Below are positions 16,848-25,852 of a stretch of 64,000 nt of DNA, piece by piece (position 1 is the first letter of the stretch; every line of letters begins with the position of its first letter). Below the pieces are notes generated by a model. It ran no database searches, had not been told where the DNA came from, and was given only the letters and a program-made list of their open reading frames with translations. The stretch spans positions 1 through 64,000 of the forward strand of contig CBDURO010000006.1 of the NCBI GenBank assembly GCA_965369995.1, written 5' to 3'. The stretch comes from JAHJCW01 sp965369995. GTDB lineage: Bacteria; Fidelibacterota; Marinisomatia; Marinisomatales; JAHJCW01. The position numbers and the translations under genes were made by a program.

Positions 16848-17108
16848 TTAATACGCTTCTTTACGATGGGCAATACGAATTATTAGAATCAGTAATTCAT
16901 CATTATTTATTTTAAATATTATACGGTAATTACCAACTCTAAGTCGCGCAAACTTACTATATCTACCTTTTAGTTTTTTAATATTGGGTTTTAATGTAGA
17001 GGGGTCTTGAGCTAAAAGCTCAATTCTTTGTTTAATTCTCTGTTGCCAAATGGAATCAATTCTACTTAATTCTTTTACTGCTTTTTTTACAAATACAACT
17101 CGGTACAT
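16848..17108 (-). CDS. relE: RelE/ParE-family toxin
   Basis: At 86 residues it has the normal RelE size. The fold marks are present: YRVVFVKKAVKELSRI at the start, LKGRYSKFARLRVGNYRIIFKI in the middle and IIRIAHRKEAY at the end, where basic residues and the terminal Tyr serve ribosome-dependent mRNA cleavage in RelE. It lies two bases after the RHH antitoxin gene on the same strand, a standard toxin-antitoxin order. A ParE-like gyrase poison is less likely, given the C-terminal HRKEAY. Confidence 0.88.
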   Translation of the reverse strand: MYRVVFVKKAVKELSRIDSIWQQRIKQRIELLAQDPSTLKPNIKKLKGRYSKFARLRVGNYRIIFKINNDELLILIIRIAHRKEAY

Positions 17109-17110
17109 AG

Positions 17111-17341
17111 TTATAAACCAAGTTCAGCCCAAACTTCTTCAGCCGGAATAGTTGTAGTTTTTCCATTTTGCAATTCTGTTAACCGTTTTTCAGCAATAAA
17201 ACCGTCTAATTCATCAAAATAGAGTTCTAATGCTTTTGTAATTATTCTACTTTTTTTATCTGGTAATTCTCTAGCCATTTGATTTAACTCATTTGCCAAA
17301 GATTCTGGTAAAGTTATGTTTAATCTTGTATGTTTTTCCAT
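17111..17341 (-). CDS. Ribbon-helix-helix antitoxin
   Basis: From the ATG at 17341 the protein has 76 residues. RLNITLPESLANELNQMARE is a typical ribbon-helix-helix DNA-binding unit, followed by SRIITKALELYFDEL. The C-terminal part with IPAEEVWAEL should wrap the toxin. A longer frame to 17386 would add tyrosine-rich residues that are only a translation of the upstream AT repeats, so I rejected it. AAGG stands six bases before the chosen start. It likely represses its own operon through the repeats at 17358-17382. Confidence 0.83.
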   Translation of the reverse strand: MEKHTRLNITLPESLANELNQMARELPDKKSRIITKALELYFDELDGFIAEKRLTELQNGKTTTIPAEEVWAELGL

Positions 17342-17357
17342 TTTATGCCTTAAATAG

Positions 17358-17382
17358 TACATATAATAATACACATAATAAT
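17358..17382. promoter_or_regulatory. Possible operator repeats of the toxin-antitoxin operon
   Basis: TACATATAATAAT is followed directly by ACACATAATAAT and then GCATATAG, giving near-direct 12-13-base repeats just upstream of the antitoxin start. RHH antitoxins commonly bind such paired sites. It is AT-rich sequence, so the resemblance could be chance. Confidence 0.35.
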
Positions 17383-17432
17383 GCATATAGTTCCAATAAT
17401 AATTATGAACGTGTCTATTTGGTATTTTCCGT

Positions 17433-19322
17433 CTATTCAGCTAAAGTAAAGCTATCAATTAATTCCATCGTATCGGGATTGATTACTTCGCACCAAACCT
17501 TTTTTCCCTTAACGTGGATAAACAGAACGGCATACTGGGTTGAGAATTTATCAACCCAATCTGTCCAGGGAGTTACTTCCTGTCCGTAATAGGGAGCACC
17601 GGCAGCACCATTAGTAATGAATGTAAGCGGACGAAATTTAGTCAATTTTGGTTTGTCGTAATTCTCCGGATAAATCGGCGTATCAGCCGTTAAAAGCATA
17701 CGATGGTAATTATGCTCATCACTGGTAAGTACTGCTAATACCTTTGTGCTATGATTCATAACTATATCGAGATATTCATCGCGATTTTCGATAATACCTT
17801 TTGCCAATGGTTTGCCTGCAACGTAAGGTCGTTTGGCGTTATCACCTGACCACCACATGGCATTTACTAAATGTCCGCCATTTGGGAATACCGGTGTATG
17901 CTGAGTTACAAATACATAGTCGATATTTTTATCTTTCTCTAGTTTATGAAGCGTGCTCTTGAGCCATTTTAATTGATTATCCATAATGTAACCATGTAAG
18001 CTGCCGCTATGCTCCGGTGTACGCCAGATAGTGGGTGAGTACCAGTAATCAGCATTTAGCACAACAATAGCAATATTATCATAGGTATAGTAAAAAATAG
18101 TTTCTGCATACGGTGGAAAATCAGTGCTATTCGGATCCGGGTCATAAACCGCTCCATCTTCACTGAATGGTCCCTGCACGGGATTTACAAAATTTTTGGC
18201 ATACAAGACTTCTCCTGAGTGTTCAGCAAAAGGGAAGCGGTCAATTATAGCTCTTTTTTCACCATTTGAGAACCAATACCAGTAAGCTTCATGATTGCCG
18301 AATCCGGTTACAAAGGGTATATAATGAGCGAAAGGTTCAATGGCTCTTTTCCAATTAGCGTATTCCAGGTTGATGGATTCTGCACTAGTCTTATTTCCAT
18401 CGATCATATCACCGGAAAATTGAAAAAAGCGTGCATTTTTATAACCAGATAAAACAGCGATCCGTTTCATGACATAGGCATTGACTCCCTTAATATCCCG
18501 TTCGCCACCGCCCCAATTACCGCGTCCGTCACTAGTGTAACCGAAAGTAAACGGTTTTCGCGAGCCAGGTTTAGGTGCAGTATGGAAAGAATAAGTATCC
18601 TGATATTTTCCATAGTGAATCGTATATTTATAATCTTTATCAGAATTTAATTTGGAGATTGGTATTTCATGATGTGTATCGGGAACTGATTCCCGGAAAG
18701 TACATCCGCCGACTGTGATCTTAGTTTTAATTGGTACACTTGTCTCAAATGAAATGGTTGCACCACGATGAGTCAATAAGTTAACAAATGGACCCTCAAT
18801 GATCGATGGCACAACCTGAAAAGGTTCCTCTGATGATACTAAAATTTTTCCATCGTATAGTATTTCACCGGCTTCGTTAGTAATGCGATAACCTAATCTG
18901 ATCAATTTTGATTGTTCCCAACCGGTAATATCGTATTTTCCGGATAAATATTTCATAATATTGATTTCTGCTTTCCCTGAATCAATTTCTGACCGACGGT
19001 GAAAATACATTGGATAAGGATGTTTAATATCATCGGTCTGAATCAGACCGTAGTATAACCAACCGGACATATCGGAATTCCGGAAGTCAAACTTTATTCC
19101 TGTTCTCGTACCAACAGGAAGACTCCGTAAGCTGGATAAACTATAATTATCTGTATGAGGTACCGATGGCAGAATATCCCCATCATTTGTTGTAAATATA
19201 AGTGTACCGGTAGAGTCATAGGACAGGTTTGCATAAGATTTGGGAATTGCAAACTTTTCCTGAGCATAAATATTAGCAATGCTAATAACAGCTAATAATA
19301 TTGTGATAATTTTCGTAGTCAT
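17433..19322 (-). CDS. Exported calcineurin-like metallophosphoesterase (purple acid phosphatase type)
   Basis: This 629-residue protein has a signal peptide (IITILLAVISIANIYAQ). Residues about 175-250 form a fibronectin-like N-terminal domain of the purple acid phosphatase kind. The catalytic domain follows, with metal-binding motifs in order: TSDGRGNW (Asp265), SGDMID (304-308), GNHE (342-345), a TQHTPVF His near 475 and DEHNYHR. The first motif lacks the usual DxH His, so the metal pair may differ. The protein should hydrolyse phosphate esters or diesters outside the cytoplasm. Only 14 bases separate its start from the sixA remnant. Confidence 0.85.
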   Translation of the reverse strand: MTTKIITILLAVISIANIYAQEKFAIPKSYANLSYDSTGTLIFTTNDGDILPSVPHTDNYSLSSLRSLPVGTRTGIKFDFRNSDMSGWLYYGLIQTDDIKHPYPMYFHRRSEIDSGKAEINIMKYLSGKYDITGWEQSKLIRLGYRITNEAGEILYDGKILVSSEEPFQVVPSIIEGPFVNLLTHRGATISFETSVPIKTKITVGGCTFRESVPDTHHEIPISKLNSDKDYKYTIHYGKYQDTYSFHTAPKPGSRKPFTFGYTSDGRGNWGGGERDIKGVNAYVMKRIAVLSGYKNARFFQFSGDMIDGNKTSAESINLEYANWKRAIEPFAHYIPFVTGFGNHEAYWYWFSNGEKRAIIDRFPFAEHSGEVLYAKNFVNPVQGPFSEDGAVYDPDPNSTDFPPYAETIFYYTYDNIAIVVLNADYWYSPTIWRTPEHSGSLHGYIMDNQLKWLKSTLHKLEKDKNIDYVFVTQHTPVFPNGGHLVNAMWWSGDNAKRPYVAGKPLAKGIIENRDEYLDIVMNHSTKVLAVLTSDEHNYHRMLLTADTPIYPENYDKPKLTKFRPLTFITNGAAGAPYYGQEVTPWTDWVDKFSTQYAVLFIHVKGKKVWCEVINPDTMELIDSFTLAE

Positions 19323-19336
19323 ATTGTTTTAATCCA

Positions 19337-19408
19337 GATAAATGAGCGGAAATTTAACAATAAAATATTGAAAACGCTTATTTTCTTACGCCTAAGCAGT
19401 TGAAGTAA
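19337..19408 (+). pseudogene. Decayed 3' end of a second sixA gene
   Basis: These 24 codons, read on the plus strand, align without gaps to the last 24 codons of sixA at 12816-12887. Both end in YFLTPK-M/Q-LK and a stop, and 16 bases in a row (CTTATTTTCTTACGCC) are identical. The remnant has three in-frame stops, one at the position of a conserved Trp (TGG to TGA). Everything upstream of it is gone, replaced by the oppositely oriented phosphatase gene. It ends directly against the phzF stop. Confidence 0.7.
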
Positions 19409-20188
19409 CTATATATTTATTTTACCTTCCATATATTTTATAGCTTTACCGGATATTAAAACTCGATCTTTATACAATTCACAAGTTAATTCACCACCTC
19501 TTGCGGATAATTGTTTTGCGCTGAATAGGTTTTTACCGAGTTTACTAGCCCAATACGGTGCTAGTTGGGTATATGCTGAGCCTGTTACCGGATCTTCTTG
19601 AATACCTAAACCTGGGAAAAAACATCTTGCTACAAAATCATATGTTTTTGATTGTGCCGTAATAATTACACCTCTCAATCCAAGTTTTTTCAATTCTTCA
19701 AAATCAGGTTCGACAATTTGAACGTCACTTTCATCGTTGAGAACAATAATAAGATCTTCCGATTTCAGGCATTCAATTGGAGTGATATTAAGTGCATTGA
19801 TAATTTCCTGTGGAGTATCACATGGGGTGGGAGCTTGAGCAGGGAAATCTAAAATAAGATTATCGTCATCTTTGATGACTTTTAATAATCCGGATTTAGA
19901 ATCAAATTCTATTATATTTTGACCATAATCAAGTATATTGAATATAACAAATGCAGTGGCTAAAGTGGCGTGACCACATAAGTCCACTTCACTTGTAGGA
20001 GTAAACCATCTAATATGAAATCCCGTACCCTTTGGAACAAAAAATGCTGTCTCTGATAAATTATTCTCCAGAGCAATTGATTGCATTATGTCATCAGGTA
20101 ACCAAGTTTCCAATGGGCAAACAGCTGCCGGATTACCTTCAAATAACTCAGATGCAAATGCATCTATATGGTATAGAGCTAGTTCCAT
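19409..20188 (-). CDS. PhzF-family isomerase
   Basis: At 259 residues it matches the PhzF/DapF-like fold. The start YHIDAFASELFEGNPAAVC, the catalytic Glu46 in NLSETAFF, CGHATLA at 71-77 and EDPVTGSAYTQLAPYW in the second half are all diagnostic. PhzF itself isomerises dihydro-hydroxyanthranilate in phenazine synthesis. Most members, like this one outside a phz cluster, have no known substrate. The stop adjoins the sixA remnant. A 14-base palindrome lies 11 bases upstream of the start. Confidence 0.88.
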   Translation of the reverse strand: MELALYHIDAFASELFEGNPAAVCPLETWLPDDIMQSIALENNLSETAFFVPKGTGFHIRWFTPTSEVDLCGHATLATAFVIFNILDYGQNIIEFDSKSGLLKVIKDDDNLILDFPAQAPTPCDTPQEIINALNITPIECLKSEDLIIVLNDESDVQIVEPDFEELKKLGLRGVIITAQSKTYDFVARCFFPGLGIQEDPVTGSAYTQLAPYWASKLGKNLFSAKQLSARGGELTCELYKDRVLISGKAIKYMEGKINI

Positions 20189-20257
20189 TTGTTCCTCAAA
20201 ACTTATAAGTTTCTAAAACTTCCGGTATTTTGAAATCTTTTGGTATGAAGGGCATTG

Positions 20258-20689
20258 TTATTTGTTCAAGAATTCTTCAATTGTATAAGTTTCGATACCA
20301 GCTTTTTTTGAAACCTTATATTATTTTTTATCCTCTGTGATTAGTATTGCGTTTTCTTGACTTGCCAAACATACATAAATATAATCTGCAGGTTTCAAAT
20401 ATCCGATACCGGAACCTAAATATTTTGTTACAAACTTTTCATCAATAGGAAAATATTTACATTTTAACGGGTTATTTTTAGTGAAACATTTACGTAAATC
20501 AATGTTACCATGAATTAATTTTTTATTTGTTAGGGCTGATTTTATTTCAAATAATGCAAAATATGGCAGATAGATTTCCGCATTTGAGTTTTGAATACTT
20601 TTATAAACTTCGAAAGCGTTTTCAGATTTATCTTCATAATCAAGTAAAATGTCTGTTAGTACTGAATTATCTAAAACAATCGGTTTCAT
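20258..20689 (-). pseudogene. PIN-domain protein gene interrupted by an in-frame stop
   Basis: The open part (20321-20689) encodes 122 residues of a PIN domain: PIVLDNSVLTDILL with the first catalytic Asp, a FALFEIKSALTN Glu, PADYIYVCLA and ITEDKK at the end. A TAA at 20321-20323 stops it. The same frame then continues for 20 codons, KAGIETYTIEEFL among them, the normal end of a VapC-like PIN domain, to a stop at 20258. A single T-to-A change of a Leu codon (TTA) explains this. The truncated form keeps the acidic residues and might still fold. No antitoxin gene is adjacent. Confidence 0.75.
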
Positions 20690-20724
20690 GTCTTATTATT
20701 ATAAAAGGTTTTTAGTTATCTTTT

Positions 20725-21615
20725 TTACCCCGGCATACTGCCCGGTTTCAGTAGATTCTCTTCCATTAATCTAATTTCGTCAATTCCCGAAATAATGATT
20801 TTAGGATCAGGAATTAATTCTTTATTAGAAATTTTACCTTTATACTCCAAATTTTGTAGAATATACCTTATACAGGCAATCCGTGCCGACTTTTTATGAT
20901 CGGATCGGATAATTGTCCATGGAGCGATGGTGCTGTTTGTTTCGGTAAGCATTTGAAATTTGCGGATAGAGTACTTGTTCCACAGTTCTTGAGCAGAGGC
21001 ATCGACGGGAGATAATTTATATTGTTTTAGTGGGTCATCCTCGCGGGCATCAAAACGGTTTTTTTGAATATCTTTGGAAACCGAAAAATAAAATTTGAAT
21101 AGCTTAATTCCTTCCTTAATTATCATTCTTTCAAAAAGGGGAGCATATTTCAAAAAGCGTTTATTTTGCTCATCGGTGCAAAAACCCATCACCGGTTCCA
21201 CCATCGCACGGTTATACCAACTGCGGTCAAAAAATACGATTTCTCCCTCGGTAGGAAGATGCTGAGAATATCTTTGGAAGTACCATTGCGTGGTTTCACG
21301 GTCACTTGGTTTTTCAAGCGCTACAACGCGCGCACCGCGCGGATTCATATGTTCAACGATCCGCTTAATTGTACCGCCTTTCCCGGCGGCATCACGCCCT
21401 TCAAAAAGCATTACGATTCGCAATCCCTTATCCTTAACGTGATTCTGCAGTTTTAAAAGCTCAATTTGAAGTTTTCTCAGTTCAAGCTCATATTCGATAG
21501 TTGTTTTCTTTATATAAACCGCTACACGTTCTTTGTTAGGTTTCTTATCAAGATTTTTCCCGGCAGTACTCTCAGATAATTTTTTTGGACTTATTTTTTG
21601 TGGTTCTTTACCCAT
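20725..21615 (-). CDS. ppk2: Polyphosphate kinase 2 family protein
   Basis: This 296-residue, single-domain PPK2 has its Walker A in FEGRDAAGKGG (73-81) and the lid/Walker B region FFDRSWYNRAMVEPVMGFCT, both strongly conserved. PPK2 enzymes use polyphosphate to phosphorylate nucleoside mono- or diphosphates, or run in reverse. The N-terminal 25 residues are lysine-rich and unconserved. GGGAG precedes the ATG. It lies 17 bases after a second, distinct PPK2 gene. Which subclass (NDP- or NMP-directed) each belongs to needs an alignment. Confidence 0.9.
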   Translation of the reverse strand: MGKEPQKISPKKLSESTAGKNLDKKPNKERVAVYIKKTTIEYELELRKLQIELLKLQNHVKDKGLRIVMLFEGRDAAGKGGTIKRIVEHMNPRGARVVALEKPSDRETTQWYFQRYSQHLPTEGEIVFFDRSWYNRAMVEPVMGFCTDEQNKRFLKYAPLFERMIIKEGIKLFKFYFSVSKDIQKNRFDAREDDPLKQYKLSPVDASAQELWNKYSIRKFQMLTETNSTIAPWTIIRSDHKKSARIACIRYILQNLEYKGKISNKELIPDPKIIISGIDEIRLMEENLLKPGSMPG

Positions 21616-21632
21616 AATGTTTTACTCCCTTT

Positions 21633-22502
21633 TTACCGCATGAATTTTCCAAACTTTTTACGCTGTTTTTTCATTATCTTAATTTCTCTCTCAGCGGTAA
21701 TAACTGTTTTTGGATCTATCGAGAAATTTAATCTTTTATTCCGGTTCCTATAGCGTACTGAGTTTAAAATTAACTTTAATGTTTGCCGCCTTGCTTGGTG
21801 TTTATTATCGGAACGGATAATATACCACGGAGCAAATTCTGTACTGGTTTTAACTAACATTTTGTATTTCTTTTCAGTGAATTCATCCCATAACTCCTGA
21901 GCCTGCAAATCGACTTCGCTAAGTTTCCATTGGCGTAACGGATCGTTTCTACGCCTTTCAAAACGGCGATTTTGTTCTTCCTTTGAAACAGAAAAATATA
22001 ATTTTAACAAAATCGTTTTTTCATCTTCGAGGAAATTTTCTTCGTAGGTATTAACATGCTTTAAGAATTTATGATATTGAGATTGCGTACAAAATCCAAA
22101 GATTGGTTCTACCATCGCACGGTTGTACCAGCTTCGGTCAAATAATGCAATTTCTCCGGCGTGCGGAAAATGTTCGATGTAGCGTTTGATGTGTAGCTCT
22201 GTTTTTTGGCTACCAGTTGGTTTACCTAAGGATACTACATGATAATGTTTTTCATTCATATAGCGCGTCATTCGTCTTATAGTCCCACCTTTACCGGATG
22301 CATCGCGCCCGTCAAATAGAATGATCATCTTTTTTTTATATTTTTCAATATGTTCCTGCAATTTTATCATTTCCGCCTGATAGGGCATCAACTCTACTTT
22401 TTCGATATATCTTTGCAGACTATGCTCAAGTATTTTCGCATGAAAATCCTTGTTTGTTTTATAATCTTTAGGGAGTTTTTTTAGATTAATGTAAAAGTCC
22501 AT
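21633..22502 (-). CDS. ppk2: Polyphosphate kinase 2 family protein, second copy
   Basis: At 289 residues it has Walker A FDGRDASGKGG (64-73) and LFDRSWYNRAMVEPIFGFCT, so the catalytic core is intact. It differs from the downstream PPK2 over most of its length outside these motifs, so the pair arose by an old duplication or separate acquisition. It carries a DLQAQELWDEFTEKKY helix, where the partner has DASAQELWNKYSIRKF. It is first in a two-gene unit. Expected role: polyphosphate-driven nucleotide phosphorylation in the cytoplasm. Confidence 0.9.
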   Translation of the reverse strand: MDFYINLKKLPKDYKTNKDFHAKILEHSLQRYIEKVELMPYQAEMIKLQEHIEKYKKKMIILFDGRDASGKGGTIRRMTRYMNEKHYHVVSLGKPTGSQKTELHIKRYIEHFPHAGEIALFDRSWYNRAMVEPIFGFCTQSQYHKFLKHVNTYEENFLEDEKTILLKLYFSVSKEEQNRRFERRRNDPLRQWKLSEVDLQAQELWDEFTEKKYKMLVKTSTEFAPWYIIRSDNKHQARRQTLKLILNSVRYRNRNKRLNFSIDPKTVITAEREIKIMKKQRKKFGKFMR

Positions 22503-22575
22503 ATCAACACTGTAATTATTTGTTTAAAAAGTAATTAAAGTTATTGATAAATGGATAATGATTAAAACAGATAAG

Positions 22576-23940
22576 TTATTTAACGTAAACAGTTTTGATA
22601 TTTACAAACTCGCGGATTCCAAAATCCGATAATTCTCTGCCATAACCGCTTTGTTTAATACCGCCAAATGGTAAGCGCGGGTCGGATTTTACAAAATCAT
22701 TCACAAAACAACTGCCCGCTTCAAGTTTTTCGGCAGCTATTTTCTTGCCGCGGGCGATGTCTTTGGTAAACACAGCAGCACCTAACCCGAATACAGAATT
22801 ATTCGCTAAAGCGATGGCATCATTTTCGTCCTTGGCTGGAACGATGGCAGCCACCGGACCGAATAATTCTTCGTCAAATGCCGGCATCCCGGGTTTTACA
22901 TCTGCTAAAATTGTCGGTGGATAGAAAGCTCCTTTGCCAAGCGGTATTTGTCCGCCTAATAATAATTTTGCACCTAATTCCACACTTTTAACTACTTGCT
23001 GATGCAGCTCATCACGTAAATTGATTCGTGCCATTGGTCCGATATTAGTACTTTCATCAAATGGATCACCCATTATTACATTTTGCATATTTTGAATTAA
23101 TAATGATTGAAATTTCGGTAAAACCGATTCCACAACAATAAAGCGCTTAGCCGCGATGCAACTTTGTCCGGTGTTAATTAATCGGCTAATGCTGCAAGAA
23201 TTCACAGCTTTTTGTAGATCCGCATCTTCCAAAATAATATATGGATCGCTTCCCCCGAGTTCTAATACCGTTTTTTTGAGCATTTCACCTGCTTTTGATG
23301 CTACAGCTTTTCCGACGGGCGTACTGCCTGTTAATGAAATTGCTTTGACAGCCGGATTTTCGATGACAGAAGCCACCTTTTTGCTATTGATCAATAAAGT
23401 ACGGAATGCATTTTTCGGGAAACCTGTGTCTCGAAAAATTTTCTCGATCGCCAAAGCACAACCGGATACATTAGAAGAGTGTTTAAGAATGCCAACATTT
23501 CCTGCCATCAATGTGGGAGCCGCAAATCGAAATACTTGCCAGAAAGGAAAATTCCAGGGCATCACGGCAAGTATCACGCCCAATGGCTGAAAAGTAATAT
23601 AACTTTTTGATGCATCGGTTCTAACTTCTATTGATGATAGGAATTTTTCACCATTTTCAGCGTAGTATTCGTACACCCATGCGCATTTTTCGATTTCCAC
23701 ACGACTTTCACGTATTGGTTTTCCCATTTCCATCGTCATGATATTAGAATATTTTTCAATATTCTTTTTTAGAATTGATGCAATATTACGAAGTAATACT
23801 GCACGTTCATTAAAATTTGTTTGACACCATCCTTTGAAAGCAGTATCAGCTTCAGCAATAATATGATTTATTTCATTTTGTGAGTGTTCTTTATAGTCCT
23901 TAATGACTTCTTGATTGAAAGGATTTATAGATTGCAGCAT
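22576..23940 (-). CDS. NAD(P)-dependent aldehyde dehydrogenase, succinate-semialdehyde type
   Basis: This 454-residue ALDH has its catalytic Cys261 in NTGQSCIAAKR, the general-base Glu in ELGGSDPYIILEDADL, the cofactor stretch MPWNFPFWQ and the Rossmann GSTPVGKAVA. The phrases ELGGSDP and FGGIKQSGYGRELS match the Sad/GabD-like group that oxidises succinate semialdehyde. The length is also typical of that short group. No GABA transaminase is near. The acetyl-CoA hydrolase/transferase at the window's end could relate to 4-hydroxybutyrate metabolism, but it is 40 kb away. Confidence 0.87.
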   Translation of the reverse strand: MLQSINPFNQEVIKDYKEHSQNEINHIIAEADTAFKGWCQTNFNERAVLLRNIASILKKNIEKYSNIMTMEMGKPIRESRVEIEKCAWVYEYYAENGEKFLSSIEVRTDASKSYITFQPLGVILAVMPWNFPFWQVFRFAAPTLMAGNVGILKHSSNVSGCALAIEKIFRDTGFPKNAFRTLLINSKKVASVIENPAVKAISLTGSTPVGKAVASKAGEMLKKTVLELGGSDPYIILEDADLQKAVNSCSISRLINTGQSCIAAKRFIVVESVLPKFQSLLIQNMQNVIMGDPFDESTNIGPMARINLRDELHQQVVKSVELGAKLLLGGQIPLGKGAFYPPTILADVKPGMPAFDEELFGPVAAIVPAKDENDAIALANNSVFGLGAAVFTKDIARGKKIAAEKLEAGSCFVNDFVKSDPRLPFGGIKQSGYGRELSDFGIREFVNIKTVYVK

Positions 23941-24143
23941 AATGTACTCATTCAGTTTGATGTTGATAGTTTTTATTCCAATAAAAATATTATATAATGA
24001 ATAGTAATTGCAATATTATTCGTAACAGAAAGGCAATATTATATAAATAAAATTTATTTAATTAATTTTAAAATAATTATTGATAGTATTATTTAATGTA
24101 GGCTAAATTTCTCGGCTTTATTCTGCAAGATAAGTGCGTCTAT

Positions 24144-24171
24144 TTGACAATTGGTTTTTCTGAAATAAGTC
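24144..24171 (+). promoter_or_regulatory. Candidate promoter of the tRNA-tuf operon
   Basis: A perfect TTGACA box (24144-24149) is followed 16 bases later by TAAGTC, a weak -10. It lies 36 bases before the first tRNA. The rest of the 23941-24206 spacer is AT-rich and shows no gene. Confidence 0.35.
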
Positions 24172-24206
24172 CCGACATACATTTTGAAATTGGGTAGACC
24201 CGACAT

Positions 24207-24279
24207 GCCGGTGTAGCTCAGTTGGTAGAGCAGCTGATTTGTAATCAGCAGGTCGGGGGTTCGAATCCCTTCGCCGGCT
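24207..24279 (+). tRNA. tRNA-Thr (TGT)
   Basis: Acceptor arms GCCGGTG and CGCCGGC pair with one G-U. The anticodon stem CTGAT/ATCAG encloses TTTGTAA, giving anticodon TGT. The T-arm has TTCGAAT. CCA is not encoded. First of four tRNAs in the order found before tufB in E. coli. Confidence 0.97.
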
Positions 24280-24340
24280 CAAGGATGCGCAATGACTTTT
24301 GAGCTATTCTCGCAGTTAGATTTTCTATGAATTTATGATA

Positions 24341-24423
24341 GGGGAGATGGCCGAGCGGTCAATGGCAGCAGACTGTAAATCTGCCGGCGTACGCCTACGG
24401 AGGTTCGAATCCTTCTCTCCCCA
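24341..24423 (+). tRNA. tRNA-Tyr (GTA)
   Basis: Acceptor arms GGGGAGA and TCTCCCC pair fully. The anticodon stem GCAGA/TCTGC encloses CTGTAAA, giving anticodon GTA. The long variable arm (CGGCGTACGCCTACGG) marks a class II tRNA, as bacterial tRNA-Tyr is. CCA is not encoded. Confidence 0.97.
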
Positions 24424-24430
24424 CAAATTT

Positions 24431-24501
24431 GCGGGTGTAGTTCAATGGTAGAACACCAGCCTTCCAAGCTGGATATGTGAGTTCGATCCTCATCACCCGC
24501 T
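24431..24501 (+). tRNA. tRNA-Gly (TCC)
   Basis: Acceptor arms GCGGGTG and CACCCGC pair fully. The anticodon stem CCAGC/GCTGG encloses CTTCCAA, giving anticodon TCC. It starts only seven bases after tRNA-Tyr, so the two must be cut from one transcript. Confidence 0.97.
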
Positions 24502-24552
24502 CGGATAGGTGATAGGGTGAATAGTTTCAGAAAAATTTAACAGTAAAGACGT

Positions 24553-24625
24553 GCCTGCGTAGCTCAGTTGGTAGAGCACGTCCTTGGTAAGGACGGGGTC
24601 ATCGGTTCAAATCCGATCGTAGGCT
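24553..24625 (+). tRNA. tRNA-Thr (GGT)
   Basis: Acceptor arms GCCTGCG and CGTAGGC pair with one G-U. The anticodon stem CGTCC/GGACG encloses TTGGTAA, giving anticodon GGT. It lies 37 bases before the first tuf gene, as thrT does before tufB in E. coli. Confidence 0.97.
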
Positions 24626-24651
24626 CTGTATTTGATTTGACAAAAAACATG

Positions 24652-25852
24652 AGGAGAAACAAATGGCAAAGGAAAAATTTGAGCGAACGAAGCCACATGT
24701 AAACATTGGTACAATAGGCCATGTAGATCATGGTAAGACGACATTAACAGCCGCGATAACATTATTGCAATCAGCGCAAGGGTTATCGGAGGTAATGACA
24801 TTTGATGCTATCGATAATGCTCCGGAGGAGCGTGAGCGTGGAATTACGATCCAGACAGCACATGTAGAGTATGAGACAGTCAATCGTCATTATGCGCACG
24901 TAGATTGTCCGGGTCATGCTGATTATATTAAGAATATGATCACAGGAGCAGCTCAGATGGATGGAGCGATATTAGTTGTAAGTGCAGCTGATGGTCCAAT
25001 GCCCCAGACGCGAGAGCATGTATTATTAGCTCGTCAGGTTAATGTTCCAAGTATTGTAGTATTTATGAACAAGACCGATCAAGTAGATGATCCTGAGTTG
25101 TTAGAATTAGTTGAGATGGAACTAAGAGATTTATTGAATGAGTATAAGTTCCCCGGTGATGACACACCGATTATTATGGGTAGCGCATTAAATGCCTTGA
25201 ATAATCCTAAAGATCCGGAAGCTACCAAATGCATAACGGAATTATTAGAAGCCTGTGATAGTTTTATACCTGAGCCGAAGCGCGATGTAGACAAACCGTT
25301 TTTGATGCCTGTGGAGGATGTATTTAGTATAACCGGTCGTGGAACAGTAGGAACCGGTAGGATCGAGCGTGGTATAGTGAAGGTTGGTGATGAAATAGAG
25401 ATGATCGGAATGGGTGCTCATAAGAAGACGGTATGTACGGGTGTAGAGATGTTCCGTAAGCTATTGGATGAAGGTAGAGCGGGAGATAATGCCGGATTAT
25501 TATTACGTGGAGTAGATAAAGAAGAATTGAAACGTGGAATGGTATTGGCTAAGCCTGGTAGTATAACTCCGCATACAAAGTTTAAGGCCAATGTATATGT
25601 ATTGAAGAAAGAAGAGGGTGGTCGTCACACGCCATTTTTCAATGGTTACAGACCACAGTTTTACTTCCGTACGACCGATGTAACGGGAATAGGAACATTA
25701 CCTGAGGGAACAGAGATGGTAATGCCGGGAGATAATGTAGAGTTGAGTATAGAGTTAATTACACCGATAGCGATGGATAAGGAGTTGCGCTTTGCTATTA
25801 GAGAAGGTGGACATACGGTAGGTGCCGGTGTTGTTACTGAGATTATTGAGTA
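24652..25852 (+). repeat. Copy 1 of a 1201-base exact repeat covering tuf
   Basis: From AGGAGAAACAA before the start codon to the second base of the stop codon, this sequence appears identical by eye to 40122-41322. The copies diverge immediately outside, with stop TAA here and TAG in the other. Confidence 0.9.

Noticed and set aside
20199..20212. Palindrome AAACTTATAAGTTT just upstream of phzF
   Set aside because: A 14-base AT-rich palindrome is not rare in such sequence, and nothing else links it to a regulator or terminator.
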